Notes: generated by a model from the letters alone, not told the origin. 64,000 nt of DNA from UBA8079 sp049601915 (GCA_049601915.1 JBMYRB010000006.1:62001-126000); one strand, 5' to 3'; shown: positions 51,808 to 61,770, counted from the stretch's first letter. Numbers and translations are program-made.

Positions 51808-52551
51808 ATGGCTAAAGACCGCAGTAAGAAAACCGGCGGCACCATGGAAACGGTGCGCACGATTATCTATGCGCTGCTGATCGCGGGCGTGGTGCGGACA
51901 TTCCTGTTTCAGCCCTTCAACATTCCGTCGGGCTCCATGATTCCGACCCTGCTGATCGGTGACTATCTGTTCGTCTCCAAATTTTCATATGGCTACAGTC
52001 GTTTCTCGTTTCCCCTGGGGCTCGGTTTTTTCGATGGCCGTATATTCGGCGGCGCGCCGGACCGCGGCGATGTGGCCGTGTTCCGTCAGCCGCCAACCAA
52101 CCGGGAAGACTTTATCAAACGGATTGTCGGCATGCCCGGCGATCGCATTCAGATGATCGGTGGGCGGCTGCACATCAACGGCGAAGTGGTGCCCCGTCGC
52201 CGTATCGATGATCATCTCTCGCGCAACAATCGCGGTCAGGTGCGCCGGGTTCCGCAATATGAAGAAACCCTCCCCAATGGTCGGACCTATGTGATCCGGG
52301 AAGGGTTCGGTGATCGCGGCCCGGCGGACAACACGCGTGAATTCGTCGTCCCGGCCGGTAACTACTTCGCCATGGGCGACAATCGCGACGACAGCAATGA
52401 CAGCCGAGGCTGGGGGGTCGTCCCGGCGGAGAATCTGATCGGACGGGCGGAGTTGTTGTTCTTCTCGACCGACGGTAGCGCCGGATGGCTGGAGCCGTGG
52501 CGCTGGATTCAGGCGACGCGGTTCGATCGCATTTTCGATTCCGTGGACTGA
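51808..52551 (+). CDS. lepB: Signal peptidase I
   Basis: A 247-residue inner-membrane Ser/Lys protease. One N-terminal helix (about 14-35), catalytic serine in IPSGSMIPTLLIGDYLFVSK, catalytic lysine in FIKRIVGMPGD, and box E GDNRDDSNDSR. It cuts Sec and Tat signal peptides. The stop shares a base with the rnc start (TGATG), giving translational coupling as in many bacteria. The 137 bases before the gene show no clear feature. Confidence 0.95.
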   Translation: MAKDRSKKTGGTMETVRTIIYALLIAGVVRTFLFQPFNIPSGSMIPTLLIGDYLFVSKFSYGYSRFSFPLGLGFFDGRIFGGAPDRGDVAVFRQPPTNREDFIKRIVGMPGDRIQMIGGRLHINGEVVPRRRIDDHLSRNNRGQVRRVPQYEETLPNGRTYVIREGFGDRGPADNTREFVVPAGNYFAMGDNRDDSNDSRGWGVVPAENLIGRAELLFFSTDGSAGWLEPWRWIQATRFDRIFDSVD

Positions 52552-53219
52552 TGGCTGCCGCATCCGATCTCGGTTCACTCGAACGCACGCTCGGCCATGT
52601 ATTTGCAAACCGCGCGCTCCTGGAACGCGCGTTAACGCACGCTAGCCTGGATCCGGTTCACTCCTATGAACGCCTCGAGTTTCTCGGCGACCGTGTGCTT
52701 GGGCTGGTTGTCGCGCAGATGTTGCTCGATCGGTTTCCCGAGGAGGACGAGGGTGAGATCGGCCGGCGTTTCTCGGCACTGGTGAATGCAGGATCTCTGT
52801 CGCAAGTCGGGGAGGGGTTGGGGCTCGCCGATCATATTCTCGCAGGACCCGGGGTCACGAATGAGGCGATCGTCGCCGATGTGGTCGAGGCGTTGATCGC
52901 AGCGATGTACCGGGATGGCGGGCTTGCCGTGGCCGACGCGTTCGTTCGCCGGATCTGGGGGCCCCTCATCGAGACGGTCGCCCGGCCGCCGCGCGATCCG
53001 AAGACGGCATTACAGGAATGGGCACAGGCGGATGCGCGAGGATTGCCAAGTTACCGCGAGCTAGCGCGCAAGGGACCCGACCACGCGCCGCTGTTTACGT
53101 TCGAGGTTCGGCTCGAGGGTGTGGAGCCGGTGCAGGCGACAGGTGCGAGTAAGCGCGCCGCCGAACGCGAAGCTGCGGCTATAATGCTGCAGATGCTTGG
53201 AATTGATCACGATGACTGA
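52551..53219 (+). CDS. rnc: Ribonuclease III
   Basis: A 222-residue double-strand-specific RNase. The catalytic signature is YERLEFLGDRVLGLVVAQML; the second acid cluster is in DVVEALIAAMYRDGG; the C-terminal double-stranded RNA-binding domain spans about 155-220 (ALQEWAQADARGLPSY, GASKRAAEREAA). It matures rRNA and some mRNAs. Its start overlaps lepB and its end overlaps era by eight bases. Confidence 0.95.
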   Translation: MAAASDLGSLERTLGHVFANRALLERALTHASLDPVHSYERLEFLGDRVLGLVVAQMLLDRFPEEDEGEIGRRFSALVNAGSLSQVGEGLGLADHILAGPGVTNEAIVADVVEALIAAMYRDGGLAVADAFVRRIWGPLIETVARPPRDPKTALQEWAQADARGLPSYRELARKGPDHAPLFTFEVRLEGVEPVQATGASKRAAEREAAAIMLQMLGIDHDD

Positions 53220-54138
53220 CATGCTGAACGAGACGCCGGACCAGGCGGGGACGCGTTGTGGGTTCGTGTCTGTTCTGGGGTCGCCGAATGCCGGCAAGTC
53301 GACGCTGGTCAACCGGCTGGTCGGCGCCAAGGTGACGATCGTCAGCCCCAAGGTGCAGACCACCCGGATGCGCGTGCGCGGCATCGCCATCAAGGACGAG
53401 ACCCAGATTATCTATACCGATACACCGGGTATTTTCGCCCCGAAGCGCCGTCTGGATCGCGCGATGGTGGATGCTGCCTGGGGTGGGGCGTCCGACGCGG
53501 ATGTTATTGTGGTGCTGGTCGACGCCAAACGCGGGCTCGACCGCGACGTCGAGCGAATTATCGAGGGCCTCGAGATGCATTCGAGCCCCACGGTGCTGGT
53601 TCTCAACAAGGTGGATGGGCTTAAGCGCGAGGTGCTGCTGGCCTTGTCCGAAACACTCAACGGCATGGCGCGATTCGATTCGACGTTCATGATCTCGGCG
53701 CTGAACGGAAGCGGCGTGGACGATCTGGAGGCCCATTTTTATGACCAAATGGCACCGGGTCCCTGGATGTTTCCCGAGGATGAAATCTCCGACCTGCCCC
53801 AGCGGCTGTTTGCGGCCGAAGTGACGCGCGAGAAGGCCTACTTCGTGCTGCATCAGGAAATACCCTACTCCCTGTCGGTCGAGACCGAGAGCTGGGAAGA
53901 GTTCGATAATGGCAGCGTGCGCATCGAGCAGAATCTGACCGTCTCGCGGGATTCCCAGAAGGGTATCGTGCTGGGCAAGGGCGGGCAGATGATCAAACGC
54001 ATCCGCGCCGACGCCCAGCAGGAACTGGCCGAAATTCTGGAACGTCCTGTGCATTTGTTCGTGCGGGTCAGGGTGCGTGAGAAATGGGCCGAAGACCCGA
54101 GCCATTTCCGCGACTGGGGCCTGCGTTATGATGCTTAG
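53212..54138 (+). CDS. era: GTPase Era
   Basis: A 308-residue ribosome-assembly GTPase: G1 GSPNAGKST, G3 DTPG, G4 NKVD, and the C-terminal KH domain with GIVLGKGGQMIKRI. It binds the 3' end of 16S rRNA. ATG at 53212 overlaps the rnc stop; ATG at 53197 is also open. Confidence 0.95.
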   Translation: MTDMLNETPDQAGTRCGFVSVLGSPNAGKSTLVNRLVGAKVTIVSPKVQTTRMRVRGIAIKDETQIIYTDTPGIFAPKRRLDRAMVDAAWGGASDADVIVVLVDAKRGLDRDVERIIEGLEMHSSPTVLVLNKVDGLKREVLLALSETLNGMARFDSTFMISALNGSGVDDLEAHFYDQMAPGPWMFPEDEISDLPQRLFAAEVTREKAYFVLHQEIPYSLSVETESWEEFDNGSVRIEQNLTVSRDSQKGIVLGKGGQMIKRIRADAQQELAEILERPVHLFVRVRVREKWAEDPSHFRDWGLRYDA

Positions 54139-54158
54139 ATACCCAACTCGTCGGCGCC

Positions 54159-54938
54159 ATGGAGTGGCGTGACGAGGGATATGTGCTCGCCGCCCGACCC
54201 CATGGTGAGGGGGCGGCGGTCGTCCAGATTCTGACACGTGAACATGGCCGCCACGCAGGCCTGGTCCACGGCGGCGCATCGCGCAGCAAACGTGCCAACG
54301 TCGAGCCGGGAAACCTGGTGGACGCCGTCTGGCGCGCTCGCCTGAGTGAGCATCTGGGTCGTTTCACGATCGAACCGTCCCGGCACACCGCCGCCCAGAT
54401 CATGGATGACCCCGCTAGGCTTGCGGCACTGTCGGCGGCCTGCGCGGTGACGGAGACCGTCATCCCCGAGCGCGAACCCCATCCGGGGTTGTTCGAGGCG
54501 ACGGCGGCGCTGTTTGACGCGCTCACACATGGTGATCAGGAAATCTGGCCGGCGGTTTATATCCAGTGGGAAATGGGTCTGCTCGGCGAACTGGGATTCG
54601 GGCTCGATTTGCAGGCCTGTGCGGCGACGGGTGTGACCAGCGACCTTGTCTTTGTCAGCCCTAAAACTGGCCGCGCCGTCTCCCGTGAGGCAGGCGCGCC
54701 CTACGCTGATCGCATGCTTGTACTGCCAAGGTTCCTCCAGCCAGACGGGCGGGGCCAAGGCGCCTCGGCCACGGATTTCACCGCCGGTCTGCGACTGACC
54801 GGCCATTTCCTGGCCCGGCATGCCTTCGATCCGCTGGACCGGCCGTTGCCTCCCGCGCGCACGCGGCTGGAATCCCTTGTAAGCCGGGGTTCGGACGCCC
54901 GTGAGGACATGAACGAGAGAGATACGCCGGTTTCTTGA
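54159..54938 (+). CDS. recO: DNA repair protein RecO
   Basis: A 259-residue RecO. N-terminal OB fold with MEWRDEGYVLAARPHGEGAAVVQIL, central RHAGLVHGG, then a helical domain with WEMGLLGELGFGLDL and the CAATG segment. It works with RecF/RecR to load RecA on gaps. It follows era by 20 bases. The region just past it (54939-54991) holds only the parC ribosome site. Confidence 0.93.
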   Translation: MEWRDEGYVLAARPHGEGAAVVQILTREHGRHAGLVHGGASRSKRANVEPGNLVDAVWRARLSEHLGRFTIEPSRHTAAQIMDDPARLAALSAACAVTETVIPEREPHPGLFEATAALFDALTHGDQEIWPAVYIQWEMGLLGELGFGLDLQACAATGVTSDLVFVSPKTGRAVSREAGAPYADRMLVLPRFLQPDGRGQGASATDFTAGLRLTGHFLARHAFDPLDRPLPPARTRLESLVSRGSDAREDMNERDTPVS

Positions 54939-54991
54939 GGTGACTCATGCGCAGGCCCTAAAAGGGTGTGTCGTGTAACGGAGCTTTGAGA

Positions 54992-57217
54992 ATGACGGTA
55001 ATCGGTGGTGAGATTCGACAGGAGGCGTTCAAGGACGCCCTGAGCGAACGCTATCTGAGCTACGCGCTCTCGACGATCATGGCGCGGTCGTTGCCCGATG
55101 TGCGCGATGGGCTGAAGCCGGTACACCGGCGCTTGCTGCATGCGATGCGTCAGCTTCGGCTTGATCCCGATCAGGGTTACAAGAAATGTGCGCGCGTCGT
55201 GGGCGATGTGATGGGTAAGTATCACCCGCATGGGGACCAGGCGATCTATGACGCGATGGTGCGGCTGGCCCAGGAGTTCGCGGTTCGCTATCCGCTGGTC
55301 GATGGGCAGGGAAATTTCGGCAATATCGATGGCGATAATGCCGCGGCGATGCGTTACACCGAAGCGCGGATGACCGAAGTCGCTCAGGCGCTGCTCGACG
55401 GAATCGACGAGGACGCGGTCGATTTTCGCGACACCTATGACGGTGAGGGCGATGAGCCGGTCGTGCTGCCGTCCAATTTCCCCAATCTGCTCGCCAATGG
55501 TGCGACCGGTATCGCGGTCGGCATGGCGACTAGCATACCGCCCCATAATGTGGGCGAGATCTGCGACGCGCTTGCCCATTTGTTGAAAACCCCCAACGCG
55601 ACGATCGCCAAGCTGGTGTCGCTGATGCCGGGGCCGGACTTCCCGACCGGCGGCGTGCTGGTCGAGGATCGCGAGACCGTGATGGGGGCCTATGCAAGCG
55701 GACGCGGCAGCTTTCGCGTTCGCGCGAAGTGGGAAGAGGAATCACTGGGCCGCGGCCAGTATCAGGTAGTTGTCACCGAAATTCCCTATCAGGTTCAGAA
55801 ATCGCGCCTGGTCGAGCGGATCGCGGAGCTGATGCATGCCCGCAAGCTGCCTTTGCTCGGTGATATTCGCGAGGAATCCGCCGACGATATTCGCCTGGTC
55901 CTGGAGCCGAAGAGCCGGAACGTCACCGCGGAAATGCTCATGGAGAGTCTGTTCCGCAACACCGATATGGAATCGCGCATTGGGCTGAACATGAACGTGC
56001 TCGACGCCGAGACCGTGCCGCGGGTCATGGATCTGCGCGAAGTGCTCCAGGCCTATCTGGACCATCGCCACGAGGTGCTGGTGCGCCGGACCAAGTTCCG
56101 GTTGGAGAAGATCGCCGACCGGCTCGATGTTCTGAAGGGCTACATGGTCGTTTTCCTCAACCTCGACGAGGTGATCGCGGTGATCCGCGAGGAAGACGAT
56201 CCGCGCGCGGTGATGAAGAAGCGCTGGAAGCTAAATGACGCGCAGGTCGATGCGATCCTGAATATGCGGCTGCGCTCGTTGCGACGGCTCGAGGAAATCG
56301 CCATCCGTGAGGAGATCGAGGGGCTCGAGGGGGAACAGAAAACCCTCAAGGCGCTGCTGCGCGACAAGGCCAAGCGGACCAAGCGGCTTGCCGACGAGAT
56401 CGCGACACTTAAGAAGACCTTTGGACCGAAGATGGAGCTCGGCCGCCGGCGCACCGAAATCGCCGATGCCCCCGCGCCTGTCGCGGTTCCGGTCGAGGCG
56501 ATGATCGAGCGTGAGCCGGTGACCATCGTCTGCTCGGAAAAGGGCTGGGTGCGCACGATCAAGGGGCAGGGGATCAACCCCAAGGAGCTCAAGTTCAAGG
56601 AAGGCGATCGCGGCAGGTTCGTTATTCCTGCCGAGACAACAGACAAGCTGCTGGTGTTCGGCACAAACGGGCGTTTTTACACCGTGGCGGTGGACAAGCT
56701 TCCCGGCGGGCGCGGGCATGGTGAGCCGCTGCGCCTGATGTTTGATCTCGCCAATGATGCCGAAATCGTCACTCTCGAGGTGCACAAGCCCGGCGACAAG
56801 CTCGTCGTCGCCTCGAGTGACGGTCGCGGGTTCGTCGTGCCCGAGGATGAGGTTGTCGCCCAGACCAAGAGCGGCAAGCAGGTTCTCAACGTGAAGGGCG
56901 ACGTGGAGGCGGTGGCCTGCGCGCGCGCTGAAGGCGACCATATTGCGGTGCTCGGCAAGAAACGGAAGATGATAGTATTCGCGCTGTCCGAGCTTCCCGA
57001 GATGTCGCGCGGTCGCGGCGTGAAGCTGCAGAGCTATGGCACCGGCGACAGTCTGGCGGATGTCGCGACTTTCGCGATGTCGGAGGGTCTCACAACGCGC
57101 ACCGGCGACCGGCACCGGACATTCGCCGGCGATGAGTTGAAGGACTGGGTCGGCAAGCGCGCTCAGGCGGGACGCAAAGTGCCCAAGGGCTTCCCCAGCG
57201 CCCCGCGCTTCTCATAG
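54992..57217 (+). CDS. parC: DNA topoisomerase IV subunit A
   Basis: A 741-residue type II topoisomerase subunit. Winged-helix core with LPDVRDGLKPVHRRLLHAM, the quinolone region YHPHGDQAIYDAMVRLAQ, and the active-site tyrosine Y122 in MRYTEARMTE. The C-terminal part is a short beta-propeller. At the position of E. coli Ser80 there is Gln, apparently normal for this class. It decatenates chromosomes; parE is elsewhere. GTG at 54968 is an alternative start. Confidence 0.93.
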   Translation: MTVIGGEIRQEAFKDALSERYLSYALSTIMARSLPDVRDGLKPVHRRLLHAMRQLRLDPDQGYKKCARVVGDVMGKYHPHGDQAIYDAMVRLAQEFAVRYPLVDGQGNFGNIDGDNAAAMRYTEARMTEVAQALLDGIDEDAVDFRDTYDGEGDEPVVLPSNFPNLLANGATGIAVGMATSIPPHNVGEICDALAHLLKTPNATIAKLVSLMPGPDFPTGGVLVEDRETVMGAYASGRGSFRVRAKWEEESLGRGQYQVVVTEIPYQVQKSRLVERIAELMHARKLPLLGDIREESADDIRLVLEPKSRNVTAEMLMESLFRNTDMESRIGLNMNVLDAETVPRVMDLREVLQAYLDHRHEVLVRRTKFRLEKIADRLDVLKGYMVVFLNLDEVIAVIREEDDPRAVMKKRWKLNDAQVDAILNMRLRSLRRLEEIAIREEIEGLEGEQKTLKALLRDKAKRTKRLADEIATLKKTFGPKMELGRRRTEIADAPAPVAVPVEAMIEREPVTIVCSEKGWVRTIKGQGINPKELKFKEGDRGRFVIPAETTDKLLVFGTNGRFYTVAVDKLPGGRGHGEPLRLMFDLANDAEIVTLEVHKPGDKLVVASSDGRGFVVPEDEVVAQTKSGKQVLNVKGDVEAVACARAEGDHIAVLGKKRKMIVFALSELPEMSRGRGVKLQSYGTGDSLADVATFAMSEGLTTRTGDRHRTFAGDELKDWVGKRAQAGRKVPKGFPSAPRFS

Positions 57218-57303
57218 GATAGCCGCTGCCGGGTATTATTGGCACCGGACGGCGAAGCTGGTAACAGTCCGTAACGCCCTTAAGGACGAATTGGAGAGAA
57301 TTC

Positions 57304-57894
57304 ATGCAGGTAACGGCACGCACAGCGCCCACCTTGATCGATACGATTTGGCCACGGCAGTCCGGAGGATTGCTGCGCATGACGCTTCTGGCGTTTGCGG
57401 GAAGCATCCTGATGGCCCTGTCGGCCAAAACCCAGGTCCCCATGTGGCCGGTTCCGATGACGATGCAGACCTTTGCTGTGCTGGTCATCGGCATGTCCTT
57501 CGGTTGGCGCCTTGCCAGTGCGACCCTGCTTTTGTACCTCGCCGAAGGCGCGGTCGGGTTGCCTGTCTTCGCCAGCGGCGGCGGTATTGCCTACTTCGCG
57601 GGCCCAACGACGGGCTACCTGGTTGGTTTCCTCGTGGCCGCCATGATTGTCGGATGGTTGGGCGAGAAAGGCTGGGACCGCAGCGTTCCATTGACCTTCG
57701 TTGCGATGTTCATCGGCACCGGCGTTATTTTCGCGTTGGGTGTGACCTGGCTCGCATTCTTCCTGGGTGATTTTCGGGCTGCGCTTGCAAACGGTTTCAG
57801 CCCGTTCATTGTTGGTGCATTCGTGAAGATCGCCCTCGCAGCCGCAGTGCTTCCGATGGTTTGGAAATTTGCGATCCGCAAACGCGGTGTCTGA
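57304..57894 (+). CDS. bioY: Biotin transporter BioY
   Basis: A 196-residue S-component of the energy-coupling-factor type with about six membrane helices: VPMWPVPMTMQTFAVL, YLAEGAVGLPVFASGGG and PTTGYLVGFLVAA are the BioY signature. No bioM or bioN follows, so it probably acts alone or with a shared module. No clear BioR palindrome is visible in the 86 bases before it. It fits with two biotin-dependent carboxylases in the window. Confidence 0.93.
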   Translation: MQVTARTAPTLIDTIWPRQSGGLLRMTLLAFAGSILMALSAKTQVPMWPVPMTMQTFAVLVIGMSFGWRLASATLLLYLAEGAVGLPVFASGGGIAYFAGPTTGYLVGFLVAAMIVGWLGEKGWDRSVPLTFVAMFIGTGVIFALGVTWLAFFLGDFRAALANGFSPFIVGAFVKIALAAAVLPMVWKFAIRKRGV

Positions 57895-57916
57895 TACCTG
57901 ACACAGTCAGCAACGC

Positions 57917-57960
57917 AAACGGCCGCCCGACCTCATGACGAGGGGCGGCCGTTTTGTTTT
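57917..57960 (+). terminator. Intrinsic terminator of bioY
   Basis: AAACGGCCGCCC and GGGCGGCCGTTT form a 12-bp stem around a 14-base loop, followed by GTTTT. The A-rich left flank also gives a weaker terminator for the convergent TRAP operon on the minus strand. Confidence 0.85.
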
Positions 57961-57976
57961 GATCATCGGTCACGCT

Positions 57977-60637
57977 CTAGAAGTTCAGGGAGATATCCCT
58001 GTGCACCGCAAGGCAACTGGCAACGTCGCTTGTGATCTCGGCGGGCAACCGGTCCTGCAGACGCAGCCCGATAGATGTTCGGATGGCTTCGTCATAGGTG
58101 GTTAGGCCTGTAAACAGTGACGCCTCGGCACGTTTGCGCCACGCCACATCTGCCGTGTAGGCCGCGATGGATTTCTCGATTTCGGCATTGGCCGTATCGC
58201 GGTTGAGACGACGAGGGCTCAGTGCGCGTCGCGCCTTCGACAGCGGGCTGCGGATGTCGTTTACCTGGGCCAGGCCCGTCAGATTATCGGTTATAAAGGC
58301 GCTTATCGCCGCCGACGCATCTTCCGGGCTGGCGGTGCGCACGGCTTCCTGCAGTGCGGAGAAATTGCCCCCGATAGCCTCTAGGGCGGTCGTGTCAGCG
58401 AGGATGGCGCGGACATCGCGGACAGGGCCGTAGGCGTCATCCACGGTACGGCGATAGGTTTGGCGTGCCTTGCGTTCCGTGCCCGTCAGATCGACGAACT
58501 GTTTGCGCAAATCCTTCCATTCTGCCGGTATCCGGGTGAGCAGTTCTGCCTGATGGGCAAGCAGTTCCTCGATTTCATGCTCCGCATCCTGGATGCCCTG
58601 GGTATCGCCGTCGCGTTTGAGCTGAAAAATGCTGTTGCGGATTTCTTCGATTTCCTCGGTGACGTCGCGGGCATCGGCCTCCAGTTTGCGGACCTCACGG
58701 TGCAGCGGTTCATAGCTGGGCGTGAAGGCGACAACTTCGGCTGCCGCGGTGCGAACGCCCTCGACCATGGCAAACACGCTGCCCGCCTTGACCAGACCGG
58801 CACGGATTGCGTTGGCGTGGGCGTCGGGCAGGACCGAGAGGTTGAGCTGATGAGCGTTGTCGATGGCGGCCTGAATCTGGTTGCCGTTCTGATCGTAAAA
58901 GCTGAAAAGATGCTCCTCGATGCAGGCTTGCAGTCGCGGATTCTGCGGCGGTGGCGCCGTGTCGGCCGTCAGGAACGACTTGTTGGGCAGGAAATTCACG
59001 AGACTAGGGAAGAAGCCAACGATGGCGAGGCCGACCAGTTGCAGGCCGATGAAGACCGTCACGCCCTTGTACATATCGGTCGTTTTGACTTCCGGTGGGG
59101 CGACGCCACGCAGATAGAACAGCGCGAAGCCGAAGGGGGGCGTCAGGAACGACGTCTGCATGTTGACGCCGATCATGACTCCCAGCCAGACCGCCGAGAT
59201 GTTGGCCGAAGGATCGGCCAGCAGGATCGGCGCGATGATCGGGACCACCACAACTGCGATCTCGATGAAGTCGAGGAAGAAGCCGAGGACGAAGATAACC
59301 GCCATGACGACGACGAACTGGGTCCAGAAGCCGCCGGGCAGGCCGCCGAGGAATTCCCGCACCAGCTCCTCGCCGCCGAACGCACGGAAGGCAGCCGTCA
59401 GCATGGCCGCGCCGAGCAGGATGATGAAGACCATCGACGTGGTCTTGGCCGTCTCGACCATCACCCCTTGGAGTGTTTCGTCGATCTTGAGGGTGCGCCA
59501 GGCACTCCAGATGACACCGATCAGCAAGCCGACCACGGCTATGGCGGCGAGACCGACCCCCAGCGCGTCCGTGCCATCGTCGATCGATTTCACGTTCAGG
59601 TCGAATTGATTGCCCAGGATGAGAATCGCGGCGATAGAAGCAAGCGCCAGGATGGCGGGGTAGAAGGCGCCGCGCTGGCCGTCCTTGAGGCGATACCCGG
59701 CCATGATCATGGCGCCGACAGCGCCGATGGCGCCGGCCTGGTTGACCGTGGCGATGCCCATGATGATCGAGCCGAGAACCGCAAGGATCAGGGTCAGCGG
59801 CGGCACCAGTGCCAGCAGGACCCGGCCGGCGAAGCGGATATCGTAGCGGCCCTCATAGGGCACAGGCGGCGCGGAGCCCTTTTTCAGGAAGGCGAAGACC
59901 AGGATATAGAGGGCGTAGAGCCCGACCAGCACGAGCCCCGGCAGCAGCGCACCCAGGAACATGTCGCCGGCGCTGGTCGACGTGATGTCGAACTCGCTGG
60001 GCATTGAAATCTGGCCGGTGCCGAACTTGTACTCAAGCTTACGGGCCGTACTCGCCTGGTCGGTCGCGTTGGACAGCTGGTCGGCCAGGATGATGAGGAC
60101 GATCGATGGCGGGATGATCTGGCCCAGCGTGCCCGATGCGGCGATCGTGCCCGTGGCCAGTGGCTTCGAGTAATTGTTGCGCAGCATCGCGGGCAGGGAG
60201 ATCAGTCCCATGGCGACGACCGTCGCACCGACGATGCCCGTGGTGGCGGCGAGCAGCGCGCCAACGAAGACCACCGAAATGCCGAGTCCGCCGGGAACGG
60301 GTCCGAAGAGCTGCGCCATGGTGACCAGAAGATCTTCGGCGATCTTCGAGCGCTGCAGCATGATGCCCATGAATACGAACAGCGGCACCGCAATCAGTGT
60401 ATCGCGTTCGACTTCCCAGTATACCCCTCTGAAGTTGGTCACCCCCGCCGTGAGCCACTGGATGGGTCCGTCCTGAACGAAGTAGGCACCCGTGTCCCCG
60501 GCGAAAATCACGCCGGTGAAGGCGGCGAGGCCGATCGTCAGGATCGCGGCGCCCGGCAGGGCGAAGGCGACAGGGAACCCCATGCCCAGAGCGCCCGCCA
60601 TGATCAGGACCAGCAATGCTACGAAGAAGAGTTCCAT
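57977..60637 (-). CDS. TRAP transporter large permease with long C-terminal extension
   Basis: An 886-residue protein. The first ~550 residues are a DctM-type permease with many membrane helices (GMGFPVAFALPGAAIL, LIAVPLFVFMGIMLQRS, LASIAAILILGNQF). The final ~330 residues are soluble: a Cys/His-containing start (ACIEEHLFSFYDQNG), a coiled coil at about 642-703 (LEADARDVTEEIEEI) and a helical end. DctM proteins are normally 425-450 or about 600 residues; the tail is not one I recognise. It is the last gene of the dctP-dctQ-dctM operon and moves a carboxylate with a sodium gradient. Confidence 0.88.
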   Translation of the reverse strand: MELFFVALLVLIMAGALGMGFPVAFALPGAAILTIGLAAFTGVIFAGDTGAYFVQDGPIQWLTAGVTNFRGVYWEVERDTLIAVPLFVFMGIMLQRSKIAEDLLVTMAQLFGPVPGGLGISVVFVGALLAATTGIVGATVVAMGLISLPAMLRNNYSKPLATGTIAASGTLGQIIPPSIVLIILADQLSNATDQASTARKLEYKFGTGQISMPSEFDITSTSAGDMFLGALLPGLVLVGLYALYILVFAFLKKGSAPPVPYEGRYDIRFAGRVLLALVPPLTLILAVLGSIIMGIATVNQAGAIGAVGAMIMAGYRLKDGQRGAFYPAILALASIAAILILGNQFDLNVKSIDDGTDALGVGLAAIAVVGLLIGVIWSAWRTLKIDETLQGVMVETAKTTSMVFIILLGAAMLTAAFRAFGGEELVREFLGGLPGGFWTQFVVVMAVIFVLGFFLDFIEIAVVVVPIIAPILLADPSANISAVWLGVMIGVNMQTSFLTPPFGFALFYLRGVAPPEVKTTDMYKGVTVFIGLQLVGLAIVGFFPSLVNFLPNKSFLTADTAPPPQNPRLQACIEEHLFSFYDQNGNQIQAAIDNAHQLNLSVLPDAHANAIRAGLVKAGSVFAMVEGVRTAAAEVVAFTPSYEPLHREVRKLEADARDVTEEIEEIRNSIFQLKRDGDTQGIQDAEHEIEELLAHQAELLTRIPAEWKDLRKQFVDLTGTERKARQTYRRTVDDAYGPVRDVRAILADTTALEAIGGNFSALQEAVRTASPEDASAAISAFITDNLTGLAQVNDIRSPLSKARRALSPRRLNRDTANAEIEKSIAAYTADVAWRKRAEASLFTGLTTYDEAIRTSIGLRLQDRLPAEITSDVASCLAVHRDISLNF

Positions 60638-60655
60638 TGAAGCTGATCCCGCGCG

Positions 60656-61699
60656 CTAGTCGTTCAAGCCGCCGGGGCGCGCAGGGCGGCCGGGCTCGTC
60701 ACGCAGTTCGGCGGCGTTGGCAAGAAAATAGTTCATGAACTGGACAAGCATGGAAACGGCAAACACCGCCAGGAAGCCGGCCATGAGGTATTTGACGAAC
60801 ATGCCGAAACCGGCCTGGGTCGTCTCGAATGCGAGGATCGGGCTGTTGATCACGGCGGCTTTCGACCACATGCCGAGTGTGATGATCACCCAGCACAGTG
60901 GCGCACCGAGAAGCAAGCAGCCAAGTATATTGGCCCACGCCTTGCCGCGGGGACCGAAGCCCGCATACATCACGTCGACCCGGACATGGCCTTCCTCAAC
61001 CAGCGCGTAGGCGCTGGCGAACAGGAACAGGCCCGCATACCAGAACCGCACCAGATCACCCATGAAGGCCTGCTCGTAGGAAAAGACGAAGCGGGCGATC
61101 ACGATCTGTAATTCGGCAACCACGACAAGCAGGGCAAGCCAACTGAAGCCGAGTGTTTTCTTGAAATAGGCAATAACGCAGGCCAGGCCGACCAGCGGCA
61201 TATGGACATAGGCGCCGCGGATGCGCGAGATGCCGAGTTGTTTTTCGAGGTCGGCACCGACGAAGTAGCCGAGCAACCCTTCCACACGAAGGAAGGAGAT
61301 GATGGCATCGCCCAGGCCGACAATGAAGACCGCCCAGAAGGCGGCGCAGACGATATAGGCGGCGATGGCACCCAGCCGGGCGGCCTCGACATGCAGAAGA
61401 CGTTGGGGTGTCGTGACGACGAAACCGACAATGCCGAGTATCAATACGAGGTAGCTGGCGAGTTGAACCCAGCCGAGCGTAATGGACAGCCCCGACAGAG
61501 GTTTGCGCAGCGCTTCGAAGCCGAACCAGCCCTGGTGGGCAAAGAGGTTTGAGAGGCCCGGCCAGTCCTGCCAGAAAATCAGATAATTATTGAGGACAAA
61601 CAGAAGCCCGGTACCGACCACGGAGAGCGCGAATATGCGGAGTGCCAGCAGGATAAAGCCGCTGTCGGGCGCGGGTGACGCTGCTGTTGTATCCGTCAT
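60656..61699 (-). CDS. TRAP transporter small permease, enlarged
   Basis: A 347-residue DctQ-family membrane protein with about eight hydrophobic segments; the classic DctQ has four in about 170 residues. The C-terminal half holds the DctQ-like part (VRFWYAGLFLFASAYALVEEGHVRVDV). Long forms belong to the mannitol/chloroaromatic (FcbT2) type group, from memory. It is 18 bases before the large permease and follows a hairpin downstream of dctP. Confidence 0.82.
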   Translation of the reverse strand: MTDTTAASPAPDSGFILLALRIFALSVVGTGLLFVLNNYLIFWQDWPGLSNLFAHQGWFGFEALRKPLSGLSITLGWVQLASYLVLILGIVGFVVTTPQRLLHVEAARLGAIAAYIVCAAFWAVFIVGLGDAIISFLRVEGLLGYFVGADLEKQLGISRIRGAYVHMPLVGLACVIAYFKKTLGFSWLALLVVVAELQIVIARFVFSYEQAFMGDLVRFWYAGLFLFASAYALVEEGHVRVDVMYAGFGPRGKAWANILGCLLLGAPLCWVIITLGMWSKAAVINSPILAFETTQAGFGMFVKYLMAGFLAVFAVSMLVQFMNYFLANAAELRDEPGRPARPGGLND

Positions 61700-61770
61700 G
61701 GAATCCGCAGGGCTTTCTCAGGGACAGACCCGAATGAGGTCCTCGTCAAATCGCTAGCACAACATGCAAA

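Noticed and set aside
53179..54279. 366-codon open frame on the minus strand
   Set aside because: Antisense to era, which is full length and has all GTPase motifs.
57218..57303. BioR operator before bioY
   Set aside because: The known TTATCTATAA-type palindrome is not found in the 86-base gap.
58460..60007. 515-codon open frame on the plus strand
   Set aside because: Antisense to the TRAP large permease; rich in Asp, His, Gln and Arg with no domain, as expected from reversed hydrophobic codons.
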